Part shown: positions 1-8,337 of the stretch, in pieces | How positions within the stretch are numbered: the stretch's first letter is position 1 | Layout: each line of letters begins with the position of its first letter | Assembly: GCA_025201865.1 (NCBI GenBank) | Contig: MU602911.1 | Location: forward strand, 6,435 to 17,246 | Direction: 5' to 3' | Source of the DNA: Ramicandelaber brevisporus | Taxonomy: Eukaryota > Kickxellomycota > Ramicandelaberales > Ramicandelaberaceae | DNA: 10,812 bases | The notes under the pieces: generated by a model | Database searches by the model: none | Seen by the model: the letters and a program-made list of their open reading frames with translations, nothing else | What the model was told of the DNA's origin: nothing | Program-made: the position numbers and the translations under genes

Positions 1-1035
1 CTGATTGAATGCGCGCATGCAGTTGCTCTGCAGAAGGCCGACAACCCACTTGTTGGCGCGTCTGCCGAGGAGAAGGCCGAGATCCTGTCGTGGGTTCTGT
101 TCGGCGAGGTTGAGGTGACCAGCGCTCTGTACAAGTGGCTGCTGCCAATCCTGGGCTACGCTCCATACGACAAGCGCGTGTACACCGCCGCCGTCGAGGA
201 GATCCGCCGCTACCTCAAGTTCCTCGACACTGTTCTGCTCAACAAGACGTTCCTTGTTGGCGAGCAGGTGACTCTTGCCGACATTGACGTTGCCCTGAGC
301 CTGCGCTCCGGCTTCAGCAAGGTGTTCGACGCCAAGTTCCGCAGCGAGTACAAGAACGTGCTGCGCTGGTTCACCACCGTCGTCAACCAGCCAACGGTTG
401 TTGCCGCCATTGGCGAGACCACTCTGGCTGTCGAGGAGGCCAAGTACGTTGCGCCAAAGAAGGAGGCTGCCCCAGCCAAGGAGGCCCCAAAGAAGGAGGC
501 CAAGCCAGCCGCCGCCGCCCCAGCTGAGGAGGCCGAGGAGGACAAGCCAGCTCCAAAGCCAAAGAGCAAGCTCGACCTGCTGCCACCATCCGCCTTCAAC
601 CTGGAGGACTGGAAGCGCTTCTACTCCAACAACGACACCCGTCCAAAGGCCCTGGAGTACTTCTGGAGCAAGTTCGATGCCGAGGGCTTCTCGCTGTGGA
701 AGGTCAACTACAAGTACAACGACGAGCTGACCAAGGTGTTCATGACCAGCAACCTGATTGGCGGCTTCTTCAACCGCCTCGAGCGCGCTCGCAAGTACGC
801 CTTCGGCTCGCTGGTTGTCGTTGGCGAGGACAACAACAACGCCATCCAAGGCGCGTTTGTCATCCGCGGCCAGGAGATCCCAGAGGAGTTCGAGGCGCCA
901 GACATGGACTCGTACACCTTCGAGAAGCTCAACCCAACCGACGCCGCTGCTCGTGTGTGGGTCGAGGACCACTTTGCCTGGGACGGCGCCTCCTTCGAGG
1001 GCAAGAACGTTCCAGACGGCAAGGTCTTCAAATAA
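1..1035 (+). CDS. EEF1G: Translation elongation factor 1B gamma subunit, 5'-truncated
   Basis: The frame is open from base 1 to the TAA at 1033-1035, giving 344 residues. The N-terminal thioredoxin-like half of the GST region lies outside the window. Residues about 15-145 are the GST C-terminal-like domain, with the typical TFLVGEQVTLADID stretch near residues 83-96. Residues about 148-190 form a Lys/Glu/Ala/Pro-rich linker. Residues 191-344 are the conserved EF1G domain, recognisable from LDLLPPSAF, YFWSKFDAEGFSLW, SNLIGGFFNRLE, FVIRGQE and the terminal GKVFK. In this family the gamma subunit scaffolds the eEF1B complex that recharges eEF1A with GTP in the cytoplasm. Codon use is strongly biased, as expected for high expression: all 19 prolines are CCA and all lysines are AAG except the last. 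The first ~11 codons (LIECAHAVALQ) look like the E-S/C-x-A-I-A-x-Y region but are about three residues short, so an exon edge close to 1-33 cannot be excluded. Confidence 0.95.
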   Translation: MIECAHAVALQKADNPLVGASAEEKAEILSWVLFGEVEVTSALYKWLLPILGYAPYDKRVYTAAVEEIRRYLKFLDTVLLNKTFLVGEQVTLADIDVALSLRSGFSKVFDAKFRSEYKNVLRWFTTVVNQPTVVAAIGETTLAVEEAKYVAPKKEAAPAKEAPKKEAKPAAAAPAEEAEEDKPAPKPKSKLDLLPPSAFNLEDWKRFYSNNDTRPKALEYFWSKFDAEGFSLWKVNYKYNDELTKVFMTSNLIGGFFNRLERARKYAFGSLVVVGEDNNNAIQGAFVIRGQEIPEEFEAPDMDSYTFEKLNPTDAAARVWVEDHFAWDGASFEGKNVPDGKVFK

Positions 1036-1176
1036 ACACCTTTCCATTCCATCTCATCTTATCTCGTTCCATTCCAATCTTTTTTTTTGCTTTTAGTAAA
1101 GCCGATTCCTTGCTTCTAATTTCTCGAATGCTTGACGATTGAGTTTTAAGGTTAAAAGAAAGAGATGTTTGTGAGA
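1036..1176. other. Convergent 3' intergenic region between EF1-gamma and the secreted-protein gene
   Basis: This is 141 bases between two stop codons that face each other. An AATAAA at 1031-1036 overlaps the EF1-gamma stop and is probably too early to be the main polyadenylation signal. A T-run at about 1079-1088 is followed by AGTAAA at 1095-1100, a near-consensus plus-strand signal. No clear AATAAA is seen for the minus-strand gene. The spacing is short enough that the two 3' UTRs may overlap as antisense tails. I see no gene here. Confidence 0.5.
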
Positions 1177-2196
1177 CTAGTTAAGGGATTTAAGGGAAGT
1201 AGATGTGCGCAGCACAATGATAAAGCGGTTCTTGTCTGCCTCATGTTTGATTGACCACATGTTCGGGAAGCGAACCGATGAAGAGCCCGGGAATGCCGAC
1301 GGAGCAGGCAATTTGTAGAAGGCGCGCGGGGCAGGCTGAGCGACGGTGCCCATGCTCTTCTTTAACAAGCCGAGGTGCATGAGAACGCTGACAGACGTAA
1401 CATCGCCGTTAAAGTAGCTGTATCCGACAGCTGGCTGCTGCTGGAACAGCTCGCTCGTCCATGGAATGTCCTTGGCGAAGGCGTGAGCACCAATGGCCGG
1501 GACTGCAGTGATGAGCCCGGATGGAAGGAAGTTGTCAGGCAGAAGACTTGGCGAGGAAGGTGGCTTGGAGAATGCCTGGAGTTCTTCAGCAGCGCAGTTT
1601 GGCGGAGCTGGACCTGGAGAGCATGAGATTAAGGATGGCTGGGCAGACTTGTAGTAGAAGTGGATGTCAAAATGTGGCTGCAGGAAGTTGGATTGCTGCT
1701 TCAAAAGATTCACCTGGTCTTCGGTGCTGTTGAGAGCAGCCGCGGCTTGCAGAATCTTGGGAGCCCATCCTCCAAACTGGCCCTGTGGATTAAATCTAAC
1801 CAGAACGCCTGCAAATGGAGAGCCGGGGACCGGAGGGAATGCAATCGACTGGCCAGTGAATGGAATAGCTGTTGGTGGGCTGTTCGTCATGTCGGGCAAG
1901 ACAATGCCATATTTGATAGGGATCTCAGTGATAGTCGACTTGTCATTACCATTGTCGCCGTACACTTCACGAGTCCAAACGAGAGTCTTCAGCGTCTGCT
2001 GAGCAGCAGCTGCGGTGGCGAATCCGCCGGCCAGGGGGAACTCGAGGCTATGAAGGCGGAACGCGCCGTTGGAAGCGTAGTTCGACTTGTTGATCACCTG
2101 AACTTTTGGCTGCGGCTGGCCACTGCCAGGCGTCTGGGCAGCGACGTAGCCAGCCGTGGCAGCAAAGGCTGTTGCAGCTTGGAGCAGGAAGCGCAT
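1177..2196 (-). CDS. Secreted TTHB210-like (DUF5602-like) protein
   Basis: 339 residues. The ATG at 2196-2194 was chosen because it opens directly onto a signal peptide (MRFLLQAATAFAATAGYVAAQ, cleavage probably near residue 21) and has a purine at -3. The frame extends 40 codons further upstream to an ATG at 2316, but that extension would bury the signal peptide. The mature protein shows motifs that I associate with the TTHB210-like/DUF5602 family: VRFNPQGQ at about 133-140, PHFDIHFYY at 174-182, IGAHA at 235-239 and YSYFNGDVTS at 259-268 followed by a Met-containing helix-like stretch. H175, H179 and H238 could form a metal site, which is inference. Other visible features are two cysteines (C192, C201), which could pair, and sequons at N36 and N156. 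The biochemical function of the family is not established to my knowledge. Secretion or cell-wall location is inferred from the signal peptide, and there is no C-terminal membrane segment. The gene is reliable; the family name is moderately sure. Confidence 0.8.
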   Translation of the reverse strand: MRFLLQAATAFAATAGYVAAQTPGSGQPQPKVQVINKSNYASNGAFRLHSLEFPLAGGFATAAAAQQTLKTLVWTREVYGDNGNDKSTITEIPIKYGIVLPDMTNSPPTAIPFTGQSIAFPPVPGSPFAGVLVRFNPQGQFGGWAPKILQAAAALNSTEDQVNLLKQQSNFLQPHFDIHFYYKSAQPSLISCSPGPAPPNCAAEELQAFSKPPSSPSLLPDNFLPSGLITAVPAIGAHAFAKDIPWTSELFQQQPAVGYSYFNGDVTSVSVLMHLGLLKKSMGTVAQPAPRAFYKLPAPSAFPGSSSVRFPNMWSIKHEADKNRFIIVLRTSTSLKSLN

Positions 2197-2400
2197 TTCG
2201 GTGGTGTACTTGTTCAAGAAAAGAGTTGGAGAGACGTATGGAGCAAAGGACTGGTTCCTGTCTGGGTACACCGCAGGCAACTCCGAATAGAGGGCGAGTG
2301 AAGCACTGCACAGCATCCACGCGCAGAATACTCAAGCAGACCATCTTCTTGGAGTGTCCACCATGCATACCTGGAATGATGCACGCTCCCCTTAATGTTT

Positions 2401-2428
2401 GGCGGTGGGGGAGAGGGGAGGGGGCTGG
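2401..2428 (+). repeat. G-rich tract
   Basis: The plus strand carries three long G runs (2407-2411, 2415-2418, 2420-2424) flanked by GG pairs at 2404-2405 and 2427-2428. It lies upstream of both divergent genes. Three long runs fall short of the usual four-run G-quadruplex pattern, so only a two-layer or bulged structure would be possible. Confidence 0.5.
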
Positions 2429-2448
2429 ATGTTAGCGATGCTGTTACT

Positions 2449-2504
2449 GTGTGAGCCTGTGTGTGCGTGTGAGCCTGCGTGTGAGTATGTGAGTGTGTAT
2501 GTGT
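2449..2504 (+). repeat. Imperfect GT-rich repeat
   Basis: An alternating GTGTG tract interrupted by GAGCCTG and GAGTAT units. It is low-complexity promoter DNA and probably variable in length between strains. Confidence 0.7.
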
Positions 2505-2546
2505 CTAGAACGTCCTTCTTGGACTTTCAGGCGGCGAATATACTCG

Positions 2547-2564
2547 CTCTCTCTCTCTCTCTCT
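2547..2564 (+). repeat. (CT)9 microsatellite
   Basis: Nine uninterrupted CT units at the head of a pyrimidine-rich stretch that continues to about 2580 and resumes near 2625-2642. Pyrimidine tracts upstream of fungal start codons often mark core promoter or leader DNA. Here that is inference from position only. Confidence 0.75.
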
Positions 2565-2690
2565 TTCTCCCCTTTCTCTCTGTGTGTTTACGCTGCAAAT
2601 CACACACATAGATCTGCCACTAGTTTTCTCTTTTTCTCTTTCAATACTTTGGTACTTCTTGTTCAACCTTGCAAACAGCGGAGACATCAG

Positions 2691-2726
2691 TGTTTGTGTG
2701 AGTGAGTGTGGGTGAGTGAGCTTGTG
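2691..2726 (+). repeat. GTGA/GTGT-rich tract just upstream of the Num1-like start
   Basis: Imperfect GTGA repeats 15-50 bases before the ATG at 2742. They create three copies of GTGAGT (2698-2703, 2702-2707, 2712-2717), which match a fungal 5' splice-donor consensus by chance or by function. The coding frame does not require an intron here. Confidence 0.6.
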
Positions 2727-2741
2727 TTTTGAAGGTTGAAG

Positions 2742-2877
2742 ATGCAGTCAGCGCTCGACTCGACTCTATCCGAATCTTATACAGATTATAACAATAACAA
2801 TAGCAGTAGCAATAACAACAACAATAGCAATAACAATACTAGTAGCAGTAGTAGCCATATGAGTAGTGATACACAAT

Positions 2878-2920
<43 letters not shown>

Positions 2921-5900
2921 GGCTACGCCAAGAAAAGTTGGCAGCCGTGATCACGTGGAGAAAGTACGTGGTGGAGGACTTGATTTGCTGCCACCACTTG
3001 TACCGTCGTCACCGTTTGATATATCAACAGTTGATGCGTCCATAGAAGCAGGGATGGTCATGGAGGCTGATACAGCCGTAACTACTGAGTGTGAAGATAA
3101 TAATGATAATGATAATGATAATGACTATGATAATGGAAATGACAATGGCAATGAAAGTGAGGAACAGTCTACTTCGTCATCTTCTGGTGTAAACTCTAGA
3201 CAGCCACCTATTCAGCTACCACTTAATGATTCTATTGAGCAGCAAGATCAGTCACAGTCAGTAAACCAATCAGCATCAAATGCGCTGCAGGTGCCAGGTA
3301 GCCGTGGAAGTAGCATCTTATCATTTATTCAACAGCAGTCACGTAATGTGACACCCCAGAGTATTAATTATGATCCATATACATTATCTGAGCAGATTAA
3401 TGATGAATTACTAAAGATTGTTGACTTGAAGGATGGTGAAATCTTGGAATTGAAGAAAATAGTGGCTGATTTAAAGGATCGTAACGTTAAGTTGGAAAAT
3501 ATTAATAATAACAATAGAAGAGAATCTACTAATACTATCAAAGCACTGAGTGAATATGGTGATAATAACACACCCAACCCATTCCAGACTACTGATGGTG
3601 GCAATATTAACAACAGTGACCTCTTTAATTTAAACTTAAACAGCACTAATGATGGTGGAGGTGAACAAGAGGAAGAGCTGTTTGCTAAAGGGCCAGTTGG
3701 AGGCCGTACTGGTAGATTTGCATTGGTTGAGCAGTCTAACAATACAGCTGCAGCACGTGAGCAAGTAGAATTGCAAATGATTAGTGAAGAATTTAGACAG
3801 TTTAAGCAAGAATTGGCATTAATTGCGTCATCTATTAGACATGGAAACACACTTCCAATGCATATCCTGAACACTACCAATATTCTTAGTAATAGTGGCA
3901 ATAATAGTAACAGTGTTGGTGGAAATACACCAGTGAGATCTACTTTTAGACGAGGTGCTAATATTAATAACAATGATGTAAATATTAATAAGAATAGTGG
4001 CGCTACTAATAGCAGCAATGGCAGTGGAGTGGGATTGGTGGGTAAAGAGCTGAAGGAGGCTACAGAGGTTGGAGAGGCATTGCTGAGTATAGTGCGTAAT
4101 TTACAAATTAAACTGAATGATACAGAGAGTCAATTAAGCGAAACACAGAACATGATCAGTAGAGCCAGCATAGAAAGAGAAGGACTACTGAAGCAGATGG
4201 CACGGTTAAGAGATGGTAGATCGCTTAATAATGAACAAGTTTGGGAGCTGGAAAGAAGCAAAATAGAAGTAGAAGGACAGTTGAAGGAATTGAAAAATAA
4301 TTATAGTAAATTAATGGCAGAACTAAATAGAGATAAACGAGAATTGAGAGATACTCATGATAAATTGCAGATCTTAACTGATGAAAAGAAGGATTTGAAT
4401 GATGTCATTACTAAAATCAAAACTAGACACGAGTCGGATATGACTACCTCCAGAGGTCAAATTGCAAAATTACAGCGTGAAAAGACCGATTTATCTAAAC
4501 AATTGGAAGAGGTTAGAACTGAATTGGAGGGTAGATTAAAGAGAGCCGGTCACTTGGGCGATGTTGATAAACATTTGAATAATCGTAGAAACAATAAATT
4601 TAATGATGGAGATGACTATAATAGTGATGAAGATGATGATGTATTTGGATCACCTAATAACAATAATATCAACAGAGATTTATTATCACCTACTAGTCCT
4701 ACACGCAGGTTAGATGGAGGTATGGCAACAGACACATTAAGAAGATCTCTCAATTTCGCTCATTTGGATAATGAAGAGCTGAGAAATAAAATATCACAGC
4801 TGGAATTAGAGAATGCGGAATTGATTCAAACTATAATGGAACATGAGGAAGTCATTGAGCACTACCAGAGGGAGTTTGGTATATTTAATTTGGATGACAC
4901 TTTGAACAATGCTATTGATATTAATCAGGGCGAGTCATTGGCTAACATTAGTTTTGATTTGAGTAATAATGCTAATAACCATGATAATGAGAGTGGCAGT
5001 GTCAATAATAGCAATGGTAATAATAGTAATGAAGAAGAAATTACACCAGTTGGGCAAACTCTTGGTGACATTTTCAATACTCATAATAATAACAGTAACA
5101 ATAATATCAATATCAATAACATATCGCGTACATCATCGCGTAATAACAGTAGACCAGCTAGTATTCGTAGCGGAATAACTGGACTGGGCATTGGACCAGT
5201 TATGACGTCATCATCTATAACAAAGAGTGTAACAATACTGCCACCACCATCAGTATCCCAATCAATCTCTCAATCAAGCTCACGTCGTACCTCATTCATA
5301 CCTAGAGACGCTGCTACAAATGCACGTAGAACTAGCATTGGGCTCACTCCTACTACATCTGCTATCAGCAAGCGCCACTCCAGACAGCCATCAGCTAGCG
5401 CCACAGCTGCACTTGCAAAAGCGCTCTCTATTAAAGAATACAACAACGCATCTGTTCAAACTGATGAGTATAATGATAATGATAGTGGTAATAGCAGTGG
5501 TAGTGATGGTGGTAGTAAAGTTGACACTGGGGTTGATGCCAGGTCTATTCATGAAGTGCCTGAGAGTGTAACTATTGAGGTGATTTCATCAGATGCTAAA
5601 GAAACCATGGACACTGCAGTTGATGCCCGTCCAATTAGCATCTATACTCCACACCATGATAACGCTGCCATTGATGATACAACCGTCGATGATTCACGCC
5701 CCGAGAGTGTATCTGATGAAAGTACAATGACTGCTATTGCGCCATTTACTACGGCCTCAGTTGCCCCGGTAGAAACACTCCCACTTAACGATATAACTGG
5801 TGTGGTTTCCGACGAAAACGATGGTGAAACTAAAGATGAAAACAAAGATGGTGAAATTAATGTGAATGAACCATTATCTAATAAACCCATTCCACGTAAA

Positions 5901-8081
5901 AAGAAGACGCAATCTAATGCTGGTGTTGATGACGATGCTACTAATAACAATACACGTAAGAGTATATTGTGGACTTCAACTGACATGGAAAGTGCATCAA
6001 GTTCAACCGCTCGTAGACGTGAATTCTCAGTGTATTCAATTGGAGATCAGATCAGTGAGCAAAAGGTTTATTCTAGTACTGGTGTGCAAACTGATGATGT
6101 TAACATTGTAGATGACATTAATGCATATAATAGAAGTAGAATGTCATATGGAAGACGTAGATCAGAAGATAGCACAACATCTAGAGCTAGACGTACATCA
6201 TCTGCTCAGAATAAGACCATTAATGAAGAAGAAGATGGGAACGAGAGTGATAAATCGCCATTTGACACAGTTGAATCAGATAAACAAGTTGAGAATAGCA
6301 AGAGAGGCAGTGCTGTTCTACGTGAAATTGTTTCATTCTCTGAATTATCTCCAATTACTCTTGCAAAGTCATTTGGAAACAATACTAACAATAACAATGA
6401 GAATGGCAATGGCAATGGCAACAATAATAACAGTGTTATTAATGAAAGTGAAGTTAATGTGTCTGAAGATAGCTCGCCTGAAACTCAATTTGATACTCTT
6501 CCATCTAGACAAGTCACCTATCAAACTTCGCATCAGTCATTAGCATCGACGTCATCATCGGCAGCTTCAGTGGTATATCAGCATGTTCAGGTATCCTCCA
6601 CAGCCAGCATCAATAGCCATATCCAGCCACGCACTCCTTCTATTAGAAGAACTGTCCCATCCACTGCAACCATGGCTGGCAATATTAATATGATGACCCC
6701 CAGAGCAGAAAGACTACTGCCACCTACAATGCCAGTTAGTCCAGGTACGCCAAGCGATGCTCGCAGTGTGGCTAGTAGTATCCAAAATGATGATGACTTA
6801 ATTGGTAGTATATCCCATCCACAGGCTGTGTATAGAATGGCCTCCAATAATAACAACAACAATAATAACCACAGTAACAGCAACAGCAATATGAATACTG
6901 GCAATAACAACAACAACAATAATAGTATTGTTCAGCAGCCATCTCCATATGGTAGCTTTGCAGCAGATCCATTGGTTGTTGCTAGTATTACACGTACAAT
7001 GATTGGCGATTATTTGTGGAAATTTGTCAGTCATGGAAGTCATGCACGCACAGAGAGATGCCACATTAGATACTTCTGGCTGCATCCCTATACTAAAACC
7101 ATTAACTGGGGTCCAGTTCCTCCTGATTCTAACGCGGCTGCTGTGCGTCGGAGCAATAATGGTAATAGTAATGGAGGATTTGGATTGGGATTCTTTGGGT
7201 TGTCTGGAGCAGGAAATGGACTAAGACAAACTAAGAGTGCATATATCAAAGCAGTTAGAGTAGTCAATGATCATCAAACTTCATCTATTCACGATTTGCC
7301 TCCTCTAAGCATCATCATAACCACTCCAACCCGGGAGATTAAGCTAAAGGCTAAGAACAGAACTAGTCATGATTCATGGTACCACGCTCTTCACTTCTTG
7401 CAAGCTAAGCCGGCAATCACTGATAAGGTCTATAGACAGCACATGGGTAGCTCCTCTACTAACACTGCCAATAACAATACTGGAAATAATAATAATATTA
7501 ATAATGGCAGCAGTAATAGTAATAACAATGGTAACAACAGAGGATATCACTCTTACACAGTGTCAACATCGCGTAGAATGCAATATCCAGTTCCATCTCC
7601 AAGCACTTCTAATCTACGTGTGGGTGTGGCTGGCGCTGGTATGAATCATGGCAGCATCAATACTATTGCTACTAATACAACACCGACTAGCTCTACTCAT
7701 CCACCACGTAGTATATCTGCAGGTGCATCTTTATCTCAGCAGCGTTCATTTGCTGCAAACAGCATGGGTTCTGCCGATAGTATTGGTCAAATTCTCTCCT
7801 CATCTAACAACAACAACAACAGTAATAACAACAACAGTAATAACAATGGCAATAACAACGGCAGTAGTAATAGTCTGAGCAGTATACTAAAGAAGGCTAG
7901 TCGTAGTAATATACGTAGTCTGCTTAAAGTATCTAGCTTTGCTGCATTTAGAGGAAATGACCGTCCATCTTCTTCGACAACTTCCTCTTCAACTTCTCCT
8001 AGTGGTCTAGACATTGACCAAACTCGCACTGTTCCTGCAACCTTACCTTCTCATCAATCTCCTCTTACTCATTCTTCTTAA
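2742..8081 (+). CDS. NUM1: Num1/ApsA/Mcp5-type cortical anchor protein with C-terminal PH domain
   Basis: 1779 residues in one uninterrupted frame. The ATG at 2742 is the first Met after an in-frame TGA at 2730 and has A at -3. Visible parts in order: Asn/Ser-rich N-terminus; poly-Ala (47-59); acidic Asn/Asp tract (about 120-140); coiled coil at about 215-258; short helical stretch 339-369; long coiled coil at about 435-603; coiled coil at about 675-712; a long Ser/Asn-rich disordered middle; PH domain at about 1418-1556; and an Asn-rich tail with a basic segment near 1715-1737. The PH domain shows the Num1/Mcp5 signature: TRTMIGDYLWKF, an R-F-F-W-like RYFWLHPYTKTINW, AYIKAVRVV, and a closing WYHALHFL. 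Known members bind PI(4,5)P2 at the plasma membrane and anchor dynein and mitochondria to position nuclei and organelles. That role here is inferred from family membership. The gene is much more AT-rich than its neighbours. The gene symbol is by domain class, not proven orthology. Confidence 0.88.
2878..2918 (+). repeat. CAG/GCA trinucleotide repeat encoding poly-alanine
   Basis: A pure CAG-type tract read in the GCA frame, giving 13 alanine codons (2880-2918; residues 47-59 of the Num1-like protein). Such pure triplet runs are prone to length change. Confidence 0.85.
6985..7410 (+). other. Num1/Mcp5-type PH domain coding segment
   Basis: Encodes residues about 1415-1556 of the preceding gene. 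The strand pattern is intact from MIGDYLWKF (first strand) to the C-terminal helix ending WYHALHFLQ. Between the NWGPVPP strand (about 1453-1460) and TKSAYIKAVRVV (about 1497-1508) there is an enlarged loop rich in Asn and Gly with a hydrophobic GFGLGFFGLSGAG stretch. Basic residues in the first loop region (K1425, H/R residues of SHGSHARTERCHIR) are where PH domains of this class contact phosphoinositide, by analogy. Confidence 0.8.
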
Positions 8082-8107
8082 TAACTATCTATTTTCCTTC
8101 TCTCTTT

Positions 8108-8138
<31 letters not shown>

Positions 8139-8202
8139 TTTTTTTTTCTCTCTTTCTATTTACTCCGTACTCTCTTCACTTTCTTTGCTTCGTATTCTGG
8201 TG

Positions 8203-8205
8203 TTT

Positions 8206-8241
<36 letters not shown>

Positions 8242-8243
8242 TT
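8203..8243 (+). repeat. TTTC tetranucleotide microsatellite
   Basis: Nine uninterrupted TTTC units (C at every fourth base from 8207 to 8239) in the 3' flank of the Num1-like gene. They follow a looser C/T-rich stretch at 8096-8160. Confidence 0.9.
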
Positions 8244-8284
8244 AATGAAACTATTCAATTACAAGTGACAATTGTAGGAGTTGT

Positions 8285-8291
8285 TATAAAT
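8285..8291 (+). promoter_or_regulatory. TATA-like element upstream of the polyQ gene
   Basis: TATAAAT lies about 150 bases before the ATG at 8434 in AT-rich DNA. If used, transcription would begin around 8315-8350 and most or all of the upstream ORFs would be in the leader. This rests on position and motif only. Confidence 0.35.
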
Positions 8292-8337
8292 CTTACTCAG
8301 TTATTATAACCCATAGCGACATTTCATAATAGGCTTA

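Larger units (their letters stand above)
2197..2741. promoter_or_regulatory. Divergent upstream region of the secreted-protein and Num1-like genes
   Basis: These 545 bases separate the two divergent start codons, so they must hold the promoter and 5' leader of both genes. No convincing TATA box was found on either strand. From left to right the region contains a G-rich tract on the plus strand (2401-2428), a GT-rich tract (2449-2504), a CT repeat (2547-2564), further pyrimidine-rich stretches (to about 2642) and a GTGA-rich tract (2691-2726) ending just before the plus-strand ATG. There is no plus-strand ATG between about 2502 and 2741, so the ATG at 2742 would be the first in any transcript starting in that interval. 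No separate gene is supported. Confidence 0.6.

Noticed and set aside
696-1142. Alternative-frame open stretches inside EF1-gamma (398-730, 696-1142, 758-1096)
   Set aside because: Arg/Pro/Ser-rich frameshift shadows of a well-recognised coding frame.
1660-2301. Plus-strand open frame (213 codons) opposite the secreted-protein gene
   Set aside because: Antisense shadow. The minus strand has a signal peptide and family motifs, while this frame has neither.
2197-2316. N-terminal extension of the secreted protein to the ATG at 2316
   Set aside because: It would add 40 residues in front of a typical signal peptide. The ATG at 2196 is the better start.
2736-2741. Two-codon extension of the Num1-like protein from TTG at 2736
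   Set aside because: TTG is an unlikely start in a fungal nuclear gene; the ATG at 2742 has good context.
3368-4018. Minus-strand hydrophobic open frame rich in Leu/Ile/Val
   Set aside because: The reverse complement of Asn/Ser/Asp codons yields Leu/Ile/Val codons, so a false membrane-like protein appears. The same holds for 5642-5986, 6587-6919 and 7787-8029.
8203-8243. TTTC and CT repeats as a possible CRISPR or mobile-element end
   Set aside because: They are simple microsatellites with no spacers, no inverted repeats and no transposase frame nearby.
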